A stretch of 64,000 bases of DNA from Planctomycetota bacterium (lineage in GTDB: Bacteria > Planctomycetota > GCA-002687715 > DRQF01): contig JACKGY010000004.1 in the NCBI GenBank assembly GCA_020639295.1, forward strand, positions 1 through 64,000, given 5' to 3'. This document shows, in pieces, positions 27,901 to 36,610 of this stretch. Under the pieces are notes generated by a model. That model was not told where the DNA came from. It was given only the letters and a program-made list of their open reading frames with translations, and did no database searches. Each line of letters starts with the position of its first letter. Position 1 is the first letter of the stretch. The position numbers and the translations under genes were made by a program.

Positions 27901-28377
27901 GGTACCGGTCTCGATCACGGTGGCGACGTTCGGATGCTGGAGTCGGGCGTAGACCTCGCCCTCGGTGCGGAACCGACGCAGGACGCTGGGTGAGAGGCAG
28001 GAGGGGCGGATCACCTTGATCGCCACCCGGCGATGCGGATTCTCCTGCCAGGCCTCGTAGACCAGGCCCATGCCGCCGCGGCCGATCAGCCCTTCGATGC
28101 GATAGCCAGGAATCCGGGCGGGGAGCGCCTCGTCGATCTCGTCGTCGTCGATCGGGGGCCGCGCCAGGTCCAGGACGGCCGCCAGCCGGCCGCGCTCCAC
28201 CGGCGACTCGGCGAGGAAGTCCGAGTCGGCGTCCTCGACCGCGAGCATGCGCATCACCAGGTCACGCAGCTCCTCGTCGGCGCCGGTGGCGGCCGCGACG
28301 AAGCGCGCCCGATCCGCCGCCGGGAGCTCGAGCGCCTCGAGGAAGAGATCGCGCGCACGGCCGAAATCGGCGCTCAT
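24967..28377 (-). CDS. Transmembrane Ser/Thr protein kinase with WD40 beta-propeller domain (module B)
   Basis: 1136 residues from ATG 28377, whose ATGA overlaps the stop of the sigma gene. Residues 90-360 are a Hanks kinase: GRGGMGLVY (99-107), Lys in VAIKVI (121), HRDLKPGN (215-222), DFGIA, GTLAYMSPEQ. A single membrane helix (about 385-405) precedes a coiled coil. Residues 480-1080 carry many WD40 repeats, the clearest being DKVFDIDVSPDGRLLATAGQ, GHTAAVYSLAFSPDDRRLAS and RDHVWSLAWTPDGRTLVSAS, probably one or two propellers outside the membrane. A short helical tail follows. The 4-base overlap implies translational coupling with the sigma factor, so the pair should be made in fixed ratio. 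Confidence 0.9.
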   Translation of the reverse strand: MSADFGRARDLFLEALELPAADRARFVAAATGADEELRDLVMRMLAVEDADSDFLAESPVERGRLAAVLDLARPPIDDDEIDEALPARIPGYRIEGLIGRGGMGLVYEAWQENPHRRVAIKVIRPSCLSPSVLRRFRTEGEVYARLQHPNVATVIETGTFEHRGRQLPFLTMEYVEGQDLRTWVRGHAVDLAQRLQLLAEIAEAVHHAHQRGIIHRDLKPGNILIDRDGRPKIIDFGIAREADRRGADETLTGQVVGTLAYMSPEQLEGKAGDLHFPTDVYALGVIAFEILGGRLPHEVDAMPAARAIRTICQMTAPRLGHLKSELRGDVEIVVAKALEKSREDRYTSADAFARDLRHILADEPIEARRPSAIYNFLKFARRNRVLVAGITATFLTAVVGLVISLRFAREEQRQRRAAEARTREVERAIYRMGITAAEAALREFDVQEAARRLDATQPGLRGWEWRRLRAALDRSIHQLPGRAPGHGELMRPRLLADGHRVVYGERAEDSIVISVWNLDDDEVRRRTLPIPGLGVDVVAHDDGRVAILQPADHRLDIIDVDDPRADRSFELAAEPPAGAGAARDLELDGFVLRYDLGPEMALADGLALDRPFEVSRDGRHLAGARMGGMQSHRIAIWDRRGGELLHEIGDPQNPVDFLAFAFHPREPRLYSATVDGLVQAWDIRDGREIPWVTRVGHSDKVFDIDVSPDGRLLATAGQDRSLRIFDLESGQQLAALVGHEREVRCLRFGADPDLLVSEDAGGGLRVWNWREATTLGQLLGHQLFVYPVIVTPGGATIISGGWDRQIRFWDARTGAVIGRHLIPRSGATYDVVYQLAMAADSSRLAVDCQGERNRHRVEVFDPRTMTPLGTIEVAGYPAVEFDHAGRRLFVADAKELRVFAAEDLTLLATTAARGRLFARGGAGDALLFLSDGLPETGFSVLRTTDLEPVHVEAELPARLRRAAFSHDGRWLALGLEDGTIQIRRCSDWRLERRLVGHTAAVYSLAFSPDDRRLASGSDDCSIRIWDGDSFEELAQLREHRDHVWSLAWTPDGRTLVSASGDRSLRLWDDVSVAERSRALAARNRSRLRFEPEVAGLLERLGAEGARATIERDANRSPEDRSLARQLLLGLILDSQD

Positions 28378-28946
28378 TCGCGGCGATCCGCGATGGCCGC
28401 GCCGAGCCAGGCCCGGGCGGCCGTCCACAACCGTTCCACGCTGCGCTTCGGCATCTCGATCAGCTCGGCGATCTCGTCCATGTTGAGGCCACCGAAGTAG
28501 CGCAGCTCGACGACCTGGGCCGACACGGCGTCCTGGGCGGCGAGCTCGCCGAGAGCCTCGTGGATGACCTCGAGGTCGTCGTTCAGGCCGGCGGCCCGGG
28601 CGACGGCCTGATCCAGGGTCACCCGCTGCCGGTCGCCGCCGCGCTTCATCGCCTTGCGCCGTCGCGACTCGTCGACCAGCAGGTTGCGCATCACGCGGCT
28701 GCAGAAGGCGAAGAAGTGGAGCCGGTCCTTCCAGTCCACCCGGCTCTGGTCGACGAGTTCGAGGTAGAGCTCCTGGACCAGCATCGTCGGCTGCAACGTG
28801 TCGGGTCCGCGCGCCTTGAAGCAGCGGCCGGCGATGGCGCGCAGCTCGTCGTAGACCGCGGGCATCAGGGCGTCGAGGGCCTCGCGCTCGCCGGCCCGGT
28901 GCCGGCGCAGGAGACCGGTGACGTCGAATCCATCCAGGGGCTTCAT
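28374..28946 (-). CDS. ECF-type sigma factor, TIGR02999-like (module B)
   Basis: 190 residues from ATG 28946; a GTG at 28985 would add 13. The sequence has the marks of the planctomycete/acidobacterial Sig-70_X6 group: DTLQPTMLVQELYLELVDQ, then DRLHFFAFCSRVMRNLLVDE in region 2 and VVELRYFGGLNMDEIAELI with PKRSVERLWTAARAWL in region 4. Members of this group usually lie beside Ser/Thr kinase genes rather than anti-sigma genes, as here. Its stop codon shares ATGA with the start of kinase B. Likely regulated by that kinase, possibly by phosphorylation; this is inference. Confidence 0.9.
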   Translation of the reverse strand: MKPLDGFDVTGLLRRHRAGEREALDALMPAVYDELRAIAGRCFKARGPDTLQPTMLVQELYLELVDQSRVDWKDRLHFFAFCSRVMRNLLVDESRRRKAMKRGGDRQRVTLDQAVARAAGLNDDLEVIHEALGELAAQDAVSAQVVELRYFGGLNMDEIAELIEMPKRSVERLWTAARAWLGAAIADRRE

Positions 28947-29221
28947 GGTCCGCCGATCATGCCCGGACGACCCCCGTCCTGTCACCCCGGCTCGCGATTG
29001 ACCCGGTGCCGGACCCCCGAGGTCGCAAGGGTTCGCCCGCCGCGGCCGGGAGTCGGTCTCGCCCGGCGGGGCGTGATGATCGGCCTCGAACCGGCGTCGG
29101 AAGCGGTCGGCTTCGAGATTCGTCGCGCGATCCGACCGCGGCCCGGGCTATCCTGGCGGGCCCGGCGCGTCCGATCCGGGTCGGTCGACCGCGTCTCCGG
29201 GCAGGCGAAGGAGAGGTGACC

Positions 29222-30448
29222 ATGAACACGAAGATCGAAGCCTCGGGTCCGGTGACCATTCTCGACAACTGGTCCCTGCAGGAGGTCGACCTCTTCCTGC
29301 GTGGGGCACGTGGACCCTCGGATGTCTCGAGCTGGGTCTGGTCGGATGAGGGCCGGCCGCGGCGCCTGGACGGTGTCGCCGGCGTCATCCAGCTCGACTG
29401 TCTCTTCGGCCTGATCGAGCATCTCGTCCTCAGCGAGCGCCTGGTGGTGATGAAGTCCTGGATGAGCTCGTGGTACCAGCCCGGCTCGAAGCTCGGAATC
29501 CTGGTCGAGGGCGAGGGAGCGCCGGTGACGGGCCAGGACATGGAGGGCCTCGAGGCCGGTTCCAAGTGGAGAAGACTGCTGACCGAAGACCCGGCGCTGC
29601 GCCACCTGAACGACCAGGGCTGCCGTGACTACCGGGCGGGGCAGAGCACCGAGTCTTCCTACTGGTCCCAGGTGATCGAGGGCATGACCTCCTATCTGGG
29701 TCTGTCGCAAAGCAGCCGTCGCAGCTATCTGCCCCATCCGATCCGGGTCCAGTACCTCGAATCGACGGCCTGGAAGAAGAGAAAGGCCAAGGATCCGGGC
29801 GGCCTCCAGGTCGAGGATCCGGACGGCCTCCAGGTCAAGGATCCGGGCGGCCTCCCGCTCGGTCACGTGAATCGGGTCATCCACGAGGCGCGGCTGCGCT
29901 ACGTCGAGAGTCGTCATCGCGACCGTCTGTCTCGCAAACTCGTCCTGGCCATCCCGGCGGTGAGCCTGCTCTGCCTCGCCGAGGCGTCGAGCGCGACCGG
30001 GATGATCGAGATGGCGCTCCAGCTGCGCCAGGACGAGGAATTCCGCCGGCTGCGCCAGACCCTCCACGAGATCGGCGAGGCAGTCGACCGCGGCGATCTG
30101 GATCGGGTCGGCAAGGAGGGCGCCGCCTTCGCGGCGGAGGTCGACGCGGTCGAGCGCCGGCTCGGCCTGGGGCAGGGCTCGGACAGGAAGGGTCTCGACG
30201 GTGACGTCGAAACCTCGACCCTCGCGCGTCTCGAGGTCGCCGGTCCGAAGGCCGACGACGATCCTTCGCCCCCGCCGCGGCACTACGGCAGCATCACGCG
30301 GGTCCTCGCTGCCGCCTCGATCGACGTCGCCGCCCAGCTGAGAAGGAAGCTGGGCATCGACGATCCGCGCGTGCTCGATCAGTACAATCTCTGGGCCAAG
30401 CGCCGGCTGCACGGTGATGCCGCGGGCCAGGCCGCGTCCGCGACCTGA
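29222..30448 (+). CDS. Unrecognised cytoplasmic protein with an in-frame 24-bp triplication
   Basis: 408 residues; ATG 29222 with GGAGAGG upstream. No signal peptide or membrane segment. The N-terminal half is rich in aromatic and hydrophobic residues (WSLQEVDLFLRG, LDCLFGLIEHLVLSERLVVM, SSWYQPGSKLGILVEG). Residues 191-214 are three copies of an 8-residue unit like DPGGLQV(E/K), encoded by a perfect-register 24-bp tandem repeat. The C-terminal half is helical and charged. The next gene begins 12 bases later, so the two probably form an operon and act together. I do not recognise the family; it resembles proteins annotated as hypothetical in environmental bacteria. Confidence 0.7.
   Translation: MNTKIEASGPVTILDNWSLQEVDLFLRGARGPSDVSSWVWSDEGRPRRLDGVAGVIQLDCLFGLIEHLVLSERLVVMKSWMSSWYQPGSKLGILVEGEGAPVTGQDMEGLEAGSKWRRLLTEDPALRHLNDQGCRDYRAGQSTESSYWSQVIEGMTSYLGLSQSSRRSYLPHPIRVQYLESTAWKKRKAKDPGGLQVEDPDGLQVKDPGGLPLGHVNRVIHEARLRYVESRHRDRLSRKLVLAIPAVSLLCLAEASSATGMIEMALQLRQDEEFRRLRQTLHEIGEAVDRGDLDRVGKEGAAFAAEVDAVERRLGLGQGSDRKGLDGDVETSTLARLEVAGPKADDDPSPPPRHYGSITRVLAAASIDVAAQLRRKLGIDDPRVLDQYNLWAKRRLHGDAAGQAASAT
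29791..29862 (+). repeat. Three tandem 24-bp units inside a coding region
   Basis: Units 29791-29814, 29815-29838 and 29839-29862 start GGATCCGG and differ at few positions; they keep the reading frame and add 8 residues each. Copy number could change by slippage without breaking the gene. Confidence 0.9.
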
Positions 30449-30460
30449 ACCGGGGCCACC

Positions 30461-32506
30461 GTGGCCCGCGACCGGAACCGAGTCCGAATGCCGAACGACT
30501 ACGCGAAGATCCTCGGGGTCACGGAGACCTCGCTGGCGATGGCCGCCCGTCGTCCGGACGCCAACTACTTCGGTCTCCTCGTGGCCGCCCTGATCGAGAA
30601 GGGCGGGGCCATGAGCCTGGACGAGGTGGCCGAGCGACTCGACGCCATCGGCTACGCGCCCCGTGATCTCGCCCGGCGGTCGCTCTCTCGCTGCCGACCG
30701 ACCCGTGAGCCGGTCTTTCGCCGGGGCGAGCTCTACGACCTCGACCCGCACTGCCAGGAGGCCGGGCTCTGGGCCTTCCGCCTGGGTATGTGCCCACCAC
30801 GGGCGCGGGCCGAAGTAGCTCCCCCCGAGCCGCCGCCACCGCTTCCCGATCCGGAGCGACCGATCGACGCCGCGGCCCTCGAGGAGGCCTGGCGCATCCC
30901 CGGCCTTTCGGGCTGGTCCGATCGGCGGCTCGTCGTCTGCGCGCTCGAGGCCCTCGGCGGCCGGGCCAGGCCCGAGATCGTGATCGACTTCCTCGCCGCC
31001 CGGGGCTGGAGCCGGCCGCGCTACCTGGGCCCGGATCGTGTCTGGAACAGGGGGGAGCCGATCACCACCGAGGCGGATGGCGCCTGGCTTCTCGTCGCCG
31101 ACCATCCCGACATCTCCGGCGCGCGCCGGGCCGTGATCAAGGCGATCGAGGCCGACCGCCGCCGTCGTCGCGGCCAGCCGAGCCCCGAGCAGCTCGCCGA
31201 ATCACGACGGCAATTCGAGGCGGAGCGCCGCGCGGAACGTGAGCGGGTCGCCACCATGCGGCGTGCCCTGGTCGTGGCCCATCCCCGGGACGAACCGGAG
31301 GTGATGCTGATCCTCGACGTCGAGCGCGAAACGGTCATGCGCTTCGCCGGCGCCGCCCTGGCCGAAGGCCGGGCCCGACTGGCGAACTTCGACTTCATCG
31401 CGGCCGTCGGCGTGCGGTCCCTGCTTGCCGCCCTCGGCTTCGACTGGGGCAAGCGCTTCCTCGGCGACATCGACCTGCCGCAGAAGGTCATCGGCGGCGG
31501 GCGCGGCCGCAAGGGACTCGCCCTCGATCTCGACCTCCTCCTGCGTGGCAGCTGCGGCCTGCGACGCAAGCTCGACGATCGGGAAGGCCTGGAGCGCCTG
31601 CGGGCGGCCGGCAAGGAGAGCGAGCTGCTCGATCGGCTGGAAGACGACCTGCGGGCCCTCTTCGCCCTGCACTCCTACGCCCGCCTCCATGGCGCGGTCC
31701 GGGTCACCAAGGGGCGGCGCGACGAGATGTGGGACGTCGCCTGGTCGCACTGGCGCGATCGCCGACTGCTCGAGGAACTCCGGCTCGAGGCCCGGGCGCA
31801 GGACCGGGTGATCGAGGCCGTGCTTCGGCCGCTCGGAAACCTGCGCGATCCCTGGGCGGAAGCGGTCGAGCTCCAGGCGATCGCGCGAGGCGAGGGCATC
31901 TTCCTGTTCGAAGTCGCGGGCTCATTCGTCTTCGACGAGGACGTGATCATGGCGCGGCTCGGCCGACCCCTGGCGGCGGCGCTCGAAGACCGCCGCCGCG
32001 TCGAGGCCGAGCGCGCGGAACGCGAGGTCGCGGCCTCGCGGGCCGCCGACCAGCTCGCGGCGGCCTTCGAGGCCTTGCGCTCGCCCGTGAACTGGCCCGG
32101 CATCATCGACGTCTTCCAGGTTCGGCTGGCCGAGGAACCGGGTGATCCCCGGGGGCTGCGCCACCATCTGGCGAGCCTGCTCCTGCTCGAGGGTCGCGCC
32201 GCCGAGACCCGCGAACTCCTCGCCCGATTCCCCGAGCACGACGAGCCGCAGTGGCTCTACGCCCTGGCGCTGGTCGAGTTCCTCGAGACGGCCGCGAGCG
32301 ACGCGACCCTTCGGGCGATGCGCCAGGCCCTGGCCAAGGGGCCCTTCTTCGCCGCTTACCTCTTCCGTCGCGTCGCCGAGGGCAAGGCCGCCTTCGCGAC
32401 CGGGCCGGGCCGGGCGACCCTGGCCTCGACCCTGCTGGCGCGGGCCTGGGCCGCTCATCCCGAGGCGGTCCGTCTGCTGCGCGAGACTCCGGGCAGCGAG
32501 GCCTGA
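30461..32506 (+). CDS. Unrecognised large helical protein with possible winged-helix N-terminus
   Basis: 681 residues from GTG 30461, or 672 from ATG 30488. Two similar N-terminal segments (FGLLVAALIEKGGAMSLDEV...LDAIGYA and RLVVCALEALGGRARPEIV...LAARGWS) look like a duplicated winged-helix unit, separated by a proline-rich linker. The centre has charged helices (ESRRQFEAERRAERERVATM) and a compact domain (ANFDFIAAVGVRSLLAALGF). The last 150 residues are helical and resemble TPR/ST7-type repeats (LLLEGRAAETRELLARFPEH). No catalytic motif was seen. It follows the previous gene by 12 bases. Convergent with the next gene, only 8 bases apart. Confidence 0.7.
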   Translation: MARDRNRVRMPNDYAKILGVTETSLAMAARRPDANYFGLLVAALIEKGGAMSLDEVAERLDAIGYAPRDLARRSLSRCRPTREPVFRRGELYDLDPHCQEAGLWAFRLGMCPPRARAEVAPPEPPPPLPDPERPIDAAALEEAWRIPGLSGWSDRRLVVCALEALGGRARPEIVIDFLAARGWSRPRYLGPDRVWNRGEPITTEADGAWLLVADHPDISGARRAVIKAIEADRRRRRGQPSPEQLAESRRQFEAERRAERERVATMRRALVVAHPRDEPEVMLILDVERETVMRFAGAALAEGRARLANFDFIAAVGVRSLLAALGFDWGKRFLGDIDLPQKVIGGGRGRKGLALDLDLLLRGSCGLRRKLDDREGLERLRAAGKESELLDRLEDDLRALFALHSYARLHGAVRVTKGRRDEMWDVAWSHWRDRRLLEELRLEARAQDRVIEAVLRPLGNLRDPWAEAVELQAIARGEGIFLFEVAGSFVFDEDVIMARLGRPLAAALEDRRRVEAERAEREVAASRAADQLAAAFEALRSPVNWPGIIDVFQVRLAEEPGDPRGLRHHLASLLLLEGRAAETRELLARFPEHDEPQWLYALALVEFLETAASDATLRAMRQALAKGPFFAAYLFRRVAEGKAAFATGPGRATLASTLLARAWAAHPEAVRLLRETPGSEA

Positions 32507-32514
32507 AACCGCCG

Positions 32515-33867
32515 TCAGCGCGGGACGCGGAGGACCACGACGAGGCGTTCTCCCTCGGTCGCGATCCAGGTCGGCGACTGGCCGGCGCCGTGGATCGCCT
32601 CGGCCGCGGCGACCAGCTTCGCGTGCATGTCGACCGCGTAGTGATGATGCTCGTCCGTGGTCGGGAACAGGATGCCCTCGCCGAGCTGCGCCACCTGCTC
32701 GGCCACGGCCTTGGTCAGACCCTTCGGGATCGAGCCCGGAGTGAAGGGCAGGCCGCGGCACATCGGGTCGAGCTGGGGGTCGATGCTGGACACCCGGCCG
32801 TTGGCGTTGCGGAACCAGGCTTCGGCGCCGAGCGGCTTGCCCTCGAGTTCGGCCGCCAGGGCGACGACGAAGAGCTTGCGACCGGCCTTCTTGGCATGGA
32901 GCTTCTCGATCTCGAACTGGATCAGGTCGCCGGCGATCACCGCGAAGCTGGCGCCACGATCCCGGACTTCTCCGACCGAGCTCCGACCGTGGCCACCGAG
33001 CAGCCGCTTGCCGTCGCGCCAGACCGATACCTTGCCGCCGTTCTCGACCCAGACCCGGAGCGTCAGGGTTGGTTCGACCGCGTGCTCGATCTCGGCCAGC
33101 CGATCGAAGGCCTGGCGCCACTCGCTGCTGACCTCGGCCTCGCCGCGGGCGAGGATCAGCGCGCGCGTGGCGCGCGCGCCGGGCGGGCAGGGGTGCCGCT
33201 CGTACTGGGCGAGCATGTCGGCGAGCAATGCGTCGCGCGCCTCGCCGAGCTGGCCCACGAGGCGCTGCAGGCTCTTGGTCAGCACGGCGCTCAGCGGCTT
33301 CTCCTCCTTGCGGTCGACGGTCTCGAGGCTCTTCTCGATGGCATCGACCTCGGCCACCAGCTTGGCATCGGGATAGGTCTCCAGGCAGCGGCGGGCGAAG
33401 TGGATCGCCTCGGGGGCGCCGGTGTAGGCCCGGGCCTTCATCAGGGTCTCGAGATGCTTGATCGCGCGCACCGGCATGGCGCGCAGGGAGGGCTCGTGCG
33501 GTTTCAGCCCCTCGACCTTGGCCAGCTGCTCGAGCTTCTTCCCGGTCTCGGCCGGCAGCTCGCCACGCTCGGCGGCGGTGATCGCCATCGCCGTCCACCA
33601 GCGCGCCGCGTGTTCCTCCCGCGCCTGGACGAGGGCGCGGACGAGCTGCTCCACCGTCTTCAGTTCCCAGCGCCCGGCGCGGAGCTCGGCGATCAGCCGC
33701 GCGGCCCGCTCCTCCTTCGGTTTCTCCTCCTGGGCCGGGAGCCGCGGGCCGAGCAGGGCGAGGAGGGTGAAGACCATGAACAGGAGGCCGGCGCGGGGCG
33801 CGAGTCGTCGGTCGGCCGCCGGGACGCCAGGTCCGCGGCGTCGAGGAGAGCTGAGGCTGAGGGGCAT
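32515..33867 (-). CDS. Exported protein of unknown function with helical N-terminal half
   Basis: 450 residues from ATG 33867, chosen because GGAGG lies 8 bases upstream; the open frame extends to 33999 without support. A basic leader and hydrophobic stretch (AGLLFMVFTLLALLGPRLPAQ) form a signal peptide. The first 200 mature residues are helical (LIAELRAGRWELKTVEQLVR, PEAIHFARRCLETYPDAKLV). The second half is a beta domain (TLTLRVWVENGGKVSVWRDG). A C-terminal segment (GILFPTTDEHHHYAVDMHAK) contains three adjacent His residues that might bind metal. I cannot name a family. Convergent with the operon at 29222-32506. Confidence 0.7.
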   Translation of the reverse strand: MPLSLSSPRRRGPGVPAADRRLAPRAGLLFMVFTLLALLGPRLPAQEEKPKEERAARLIAELRAGRWELKTVEQLVRALVQAREEHAARWWTAMAITAAERGELPAETGKKLEQLAKVEGLKPHEPSLRAMPVRAIKHLETLMKARAYTGAPEAIHFARRCLETYPDAKLVAEVDAIEKSLETVDRKEEKPLSAVLTKSLQRLVGQLGEARDALLADMLAQYERHPCPPGARATRALILARGEAEVSSEWRQAFDRLAEIEHAVEPTLTLRVWVENGGKVSVWRDGKRLLGGHGRSSVGEVRDRGASFAVIAGDLIQFEIEKLHAKKAGRKLFVVALAAELEGKPLGAEAWFRNANGRVSSIDPQLDPMCRGLPFTPGSIPKGLTKAVAEQVAQLGEGILFPTTDEHHHYAVDMHAKLVAAAEAIHGAGQSPTWIATEGERLVVVLRVPR

Positions 33868-33954
33868 GGCGGGGTCCTCCATGGTCGGCCCCGATCCTCG
33901 CGATCGAGCCCCCGCCCGTCCAGCCCGCGCCGGAATGCCGCCCGTGATGAAGGA

Positions 33955-33992
33955 GGCCGCGGCCCGGGTCGATGAGGACCCGAACCGCGGCC
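33955..33992 (-). terminator. Hairpin after the secreted-protein gene at 34023
   Basis: Arms GGCCGCGG..CGGGTC (33955-33970) and GACCCG..CCGCGGCC (33977-33992) pair with one 2x2 internal mismatch. It lies 30 bases after the stop on the minus strand. The following minus-strand bases are only moderately T-rich. Confidence 0.6.
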
Positions 33993-34022
33993 GGTTCACA
34001 CCGTCGAGATGTGCAGGAACCC

Positions 34023-36545
34023 TCAGTTCACGATGTCGAGGGTCACCACGTTGGTGAGCGCGATGTTCTGGGTCGTGGAGAAGACCACGCTCTGGAAGTG
34101 GACCGTCAGCCCGATCGCGTAGGGCGGAAGGTTGAGCGGCATGGTGAGTTCGCCGGCATTCGAAGTCCGGAAGCTGGCATTCACCAGGTCGCCGGCGGTG
34201 CCATCGGCGAGCAGCAGGAGGCCCGGGAAGGTCATGGTGACCGGGTCGTAGCTGCCGATGTCGAGCTGGCCCTGCGGGTCGAGCACCACGTTGCCCAGGT
34301 TGAGGAAGCCGGCCAGCAGCTGGATCGGCTGGTTGGGCTCACCCTCCCAGTGGAAGACCGTGGGCGCGAGGATATGGGCGGTCGCCTCATAGGGGCCGGG
34401 GAGACCGCTCTTCACCGGCTGGCCGTGGAGCGCGTCGGTGGCGTTGTTGATGTCGAACTCGCCGATCTCGAGCTGCGGGCGCTGACCCTTCTGACCGATC
34501 TGCAGGTTGATGTTGTCCAGCTTCCAGTACCAGGCGTAGTTGCCCTCGTAGCGGAAGCGGACGATCGCACTCTGATAGCCGCCGGCGGCCGCGGTCAGAT
34601 CGTAGGAGGAGTGCGTGGGATCGGTGGCCTGCGAGCTGGCGAAGTGGACGATCTCGTTCCAGACCGTGCCGTCCCAGACCTCGATCCAGGCGTCGCTGGA
34701 GCTGAAGTACTGGCGGAAGTAGCCGTCGAGGTCGAGCCTGATGTCGAGGTCGCCGCTGGCGTCGAAGAGGGGGCTGTAGAGCGCGCCCGAGACGAAGTTG
34801 CCGGTACCGGACTCGTCGGTGTCGAAGATCGCGATCGGCGCCGACTGCGGCTGGTTCAGGGTCCGGTTGCCGGGGTTGTCGAAGCGCCAGCCGTCGAGCT
34901 TCGGACGGTTGCCCTCGACCAGGGCGGAGATCCAGCCGCTGGGCGGCTGGATGCCGCTGCCGCCCGAGAAGTCCTCGAAGAACCCGGAGTCGGCGCGGCC
35001 CAGCCTGCGGTAGTGGACCTGGACGTCCGGCTGGACGTAGGACACCTGCGGAATGAAGGGGTAGTCGCCGGCGGCGCCGGTGGCCATGGTCAGGGTGCCG
35101 TCGGACTTGAAGTCGCCGGAGACGTTGAAGTCCTGGGTGTAGAAGACCGTGTTGATGGCGTTGTTGGTCGCGGTCACGTAGAGACCCTGGATGCCGCCCT
35201 CGGGAATGAACAGGCGGAGATCCTGGGCCACCTGGACGCTGCCGCCGGTGACCAGGCTGACCGGTTCGCTGCTGATGCGCGTCCACAGCGACGGCGTGCC
35301 CGCCGCACCGAGCTGCGAGCCGCCGGCGGTGAGCGCCCAGACCTCGATCGTGTGGTTGCCGGCGTCCAGGTTGCAGTCGATCGACTCGACGACGATCGGC
35401 TTGTTGGACTTGAGGTCGAAGAAGACGCCGATGTCGAAGTACCCGACGGTCGGCGTCCCCGAGAAGACCGAGCTGCCGCCGGGCGTGATGCCGGTGCCCT
35501 GCGACGGGATGCGGTAGTGGACGGTGCCGGCGAAGAGGCCGGCGTCCACGGGATTGCCGAAGGACGCCGAGGCCGTGTCGTAGGCGGTCCCGCTGTGGAT
35601 GTCGATGTCGCTGCCGACGGCGCGCAGCGGAGAGCCGGACGCATTCTGGCAATCGATGCCTGCCTCGACGTTCGTGACCAGGTAGAAGCCGCGCCGCTTG
35701 CCCTTCGGTACCGCCGCCTCGAACGAGAAGGGCAGCTCCTGGCTGCCCGCGTTGGCCACGACGAAGCCGTAGCGCTCGCCGATGAGGCGCCAGGCGCCGA
35801 AGCCGTGACCCGCGGTGGCGGCCGGGACGTTCGACTCGGCGACGTAGAGCTGGAGGTGGTAGACGCCGGGCTTGAGCATCGCGCTGAGACCGGTGACGAC
35901 CACGTCACGGCTCTTGGCCTCGACGTCGAATTCGATCGCGTCCTCGCTGTCGTCCACCGAGGCGGCCGTGGCCAGGCTCGCGGCGCTGCCGACCGAGCTG
36001 TTGGAGAAACGGATGGCGCCGCGGAAGATCCGCGAGCTGCCGCCGGGCGTCGTCCCGCCGAAGACGCTGCCGCCGAAGGTGGCCATGCCGGCGCCCTCGT
36101 GGAGGGCCAGACCGGCGGTGACGACACTCGCGGCATCCATGTTGACGCCGTTCTCGTAGGAGAGAGTTCCGCTGGTCGTCCTCAGGTAGAAACCGGTCTT
36201 GGCGCCGGCGGGAAGGACGACGTCGAGGGGCAGCGGAAGCTGGGTCGCCTGGAGACTCGTCGTGGAGTAGACACTGACCTTGCCGAGCAGGGTCCAGGCG
36301 CCGGCGCTGCCCTGCTTGCCGATCCAGGAGCTGCCGTCGGTGACCGACCAGACCTCGATGGTCCGAGAGCCGGGGCTGAGCATCAGGTCGAAGCCCGTGA
36401 TCCGGCAGTAGCTGCTCGCGGACAGGTCGAAGAGGACGCCGCCGCTGCTGTTGTTGGAAGAACTGGGGGTCGTGAGCGTGACTTGGGAGCTCGCCGAGGC
36501 GGCGAGCAAGAGGAGGATGCCGAGGAGGCTGCCGATCCGTTTCAT
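34023..36545 (-). CDS. Secreted ~840-residue multi-beta-domain protein, family copy 3 (module C)
   Basis: 840 residues, ATG 36545 preceded by GGAGATC. Signal peptide MKRIGSLLGILLLLAASASS. Three beta units (FDLSASSYCRITGFDLMLSP, FDVEAKSRDVVVTGLSAMLK, FFDLKSNKPIVVESIDCNLD) are separated by linkers containing GG-SR-F-G motifs. A jelly-roll-like domain with SGWISALVEGNRPKLDGWRF comes next, then the C-terminal domain (PQLEIGEFDINNATDALHGQ... QGQLDIGSYDPVTMTF). It is closest to the copy at 58500, with which it shares long stretches such as GDYPF(I/V)PQV and PPSGWIS. Divergent from the kinase/sigma operon of module C, with a shared promoter-region element. Confidence 0.85.
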   Translation of the reverse strand: MKRIGSLLGILLLLAASASSQVTLTTPSSSNNSSGGVLFDLSASSYCRITGFDLMLSPGSRTIEVWSVTDGSSWIGKQGSAGAWTLLGKVSVYSTTSLQATQLPLPLDVVLPAGAKTGFYLRTTSGTLSYENGVNMDAASVVTAGLALHEGAGMATFGGSVFGGTTPGGSSRIFRGAIRFSNSSVGSAASLATAASVDDSEDAIEFDVEAKSRDVVVTGLSAMLKPGVYHLQLYVAESNVPAATAGHGFGAWRLIGERYGFVVANAGSQELPFSFEAAVPKGKRRGFYLVTNVEAGIDCQNASGSPLRAVGSDIDIHSGTAYDTASASFGNPVDAGLFAGTVHYRIPSQGTGITPGGSSVFSGTPTVGYFDIGVFFDLKSNKPIVVESIDCNLDAGNHTIEVWALTAGGSQLGAAGTPSLWTRISSEPVSLVTGGSVQVAQDLRLFIPEGGIQGLYVTATNNAINTVFYTQDFNVSGDFKSDGTLTMATGAAGDYPFIPQVSYVQPDVQVHYRRLGRADSGFFEDFSGGSGIQPPSGWISALVEGNRPKLDGWRFDNPGNRTLNQPQSAPIAIFDTDESGTGNFVSGALYSPLFDASGDLDIRLDLDGYFRQYFSSSDAWIEVWDGTVWNEIVHFASSQATDPTHSSYDLTAAAGGYQSAIVRFRYEGNYAWYWKLDNINLQIGQKGQRPQLEIGEFDINNATDALHGQPVKSGLPGPYEATAHILAPTVFHWEGEPNQPIQLLAGFLNLGNVVLDPQGQLDIGSYDPVTMTFPGLLLLADGTAGDLVNASFRTSNAGELTMPLNLPPYAIGLTVHFQSVVFSTTQNIALTNVVTLDIVN

Positions 36546-36610
36546 CTTTGATCTCCGGTGTGGGGGTTTCTGGTTCAGCCGTCACAGGGAGCAGTGAAAG
36601 GGGTGGTCCT

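Noticed and set aside
21867..27993. Very long plus-strand open frames opposite the secreted protein and kinase B genes (979 and 1182 codons)
   Set aside because: They mirror strongly supported minus-strand genes, consist of Gly/Ala/Asp/Val/Arg-rich low-complexity sequence and have no domain or ribosome binding site. They are codon-bias shadows.
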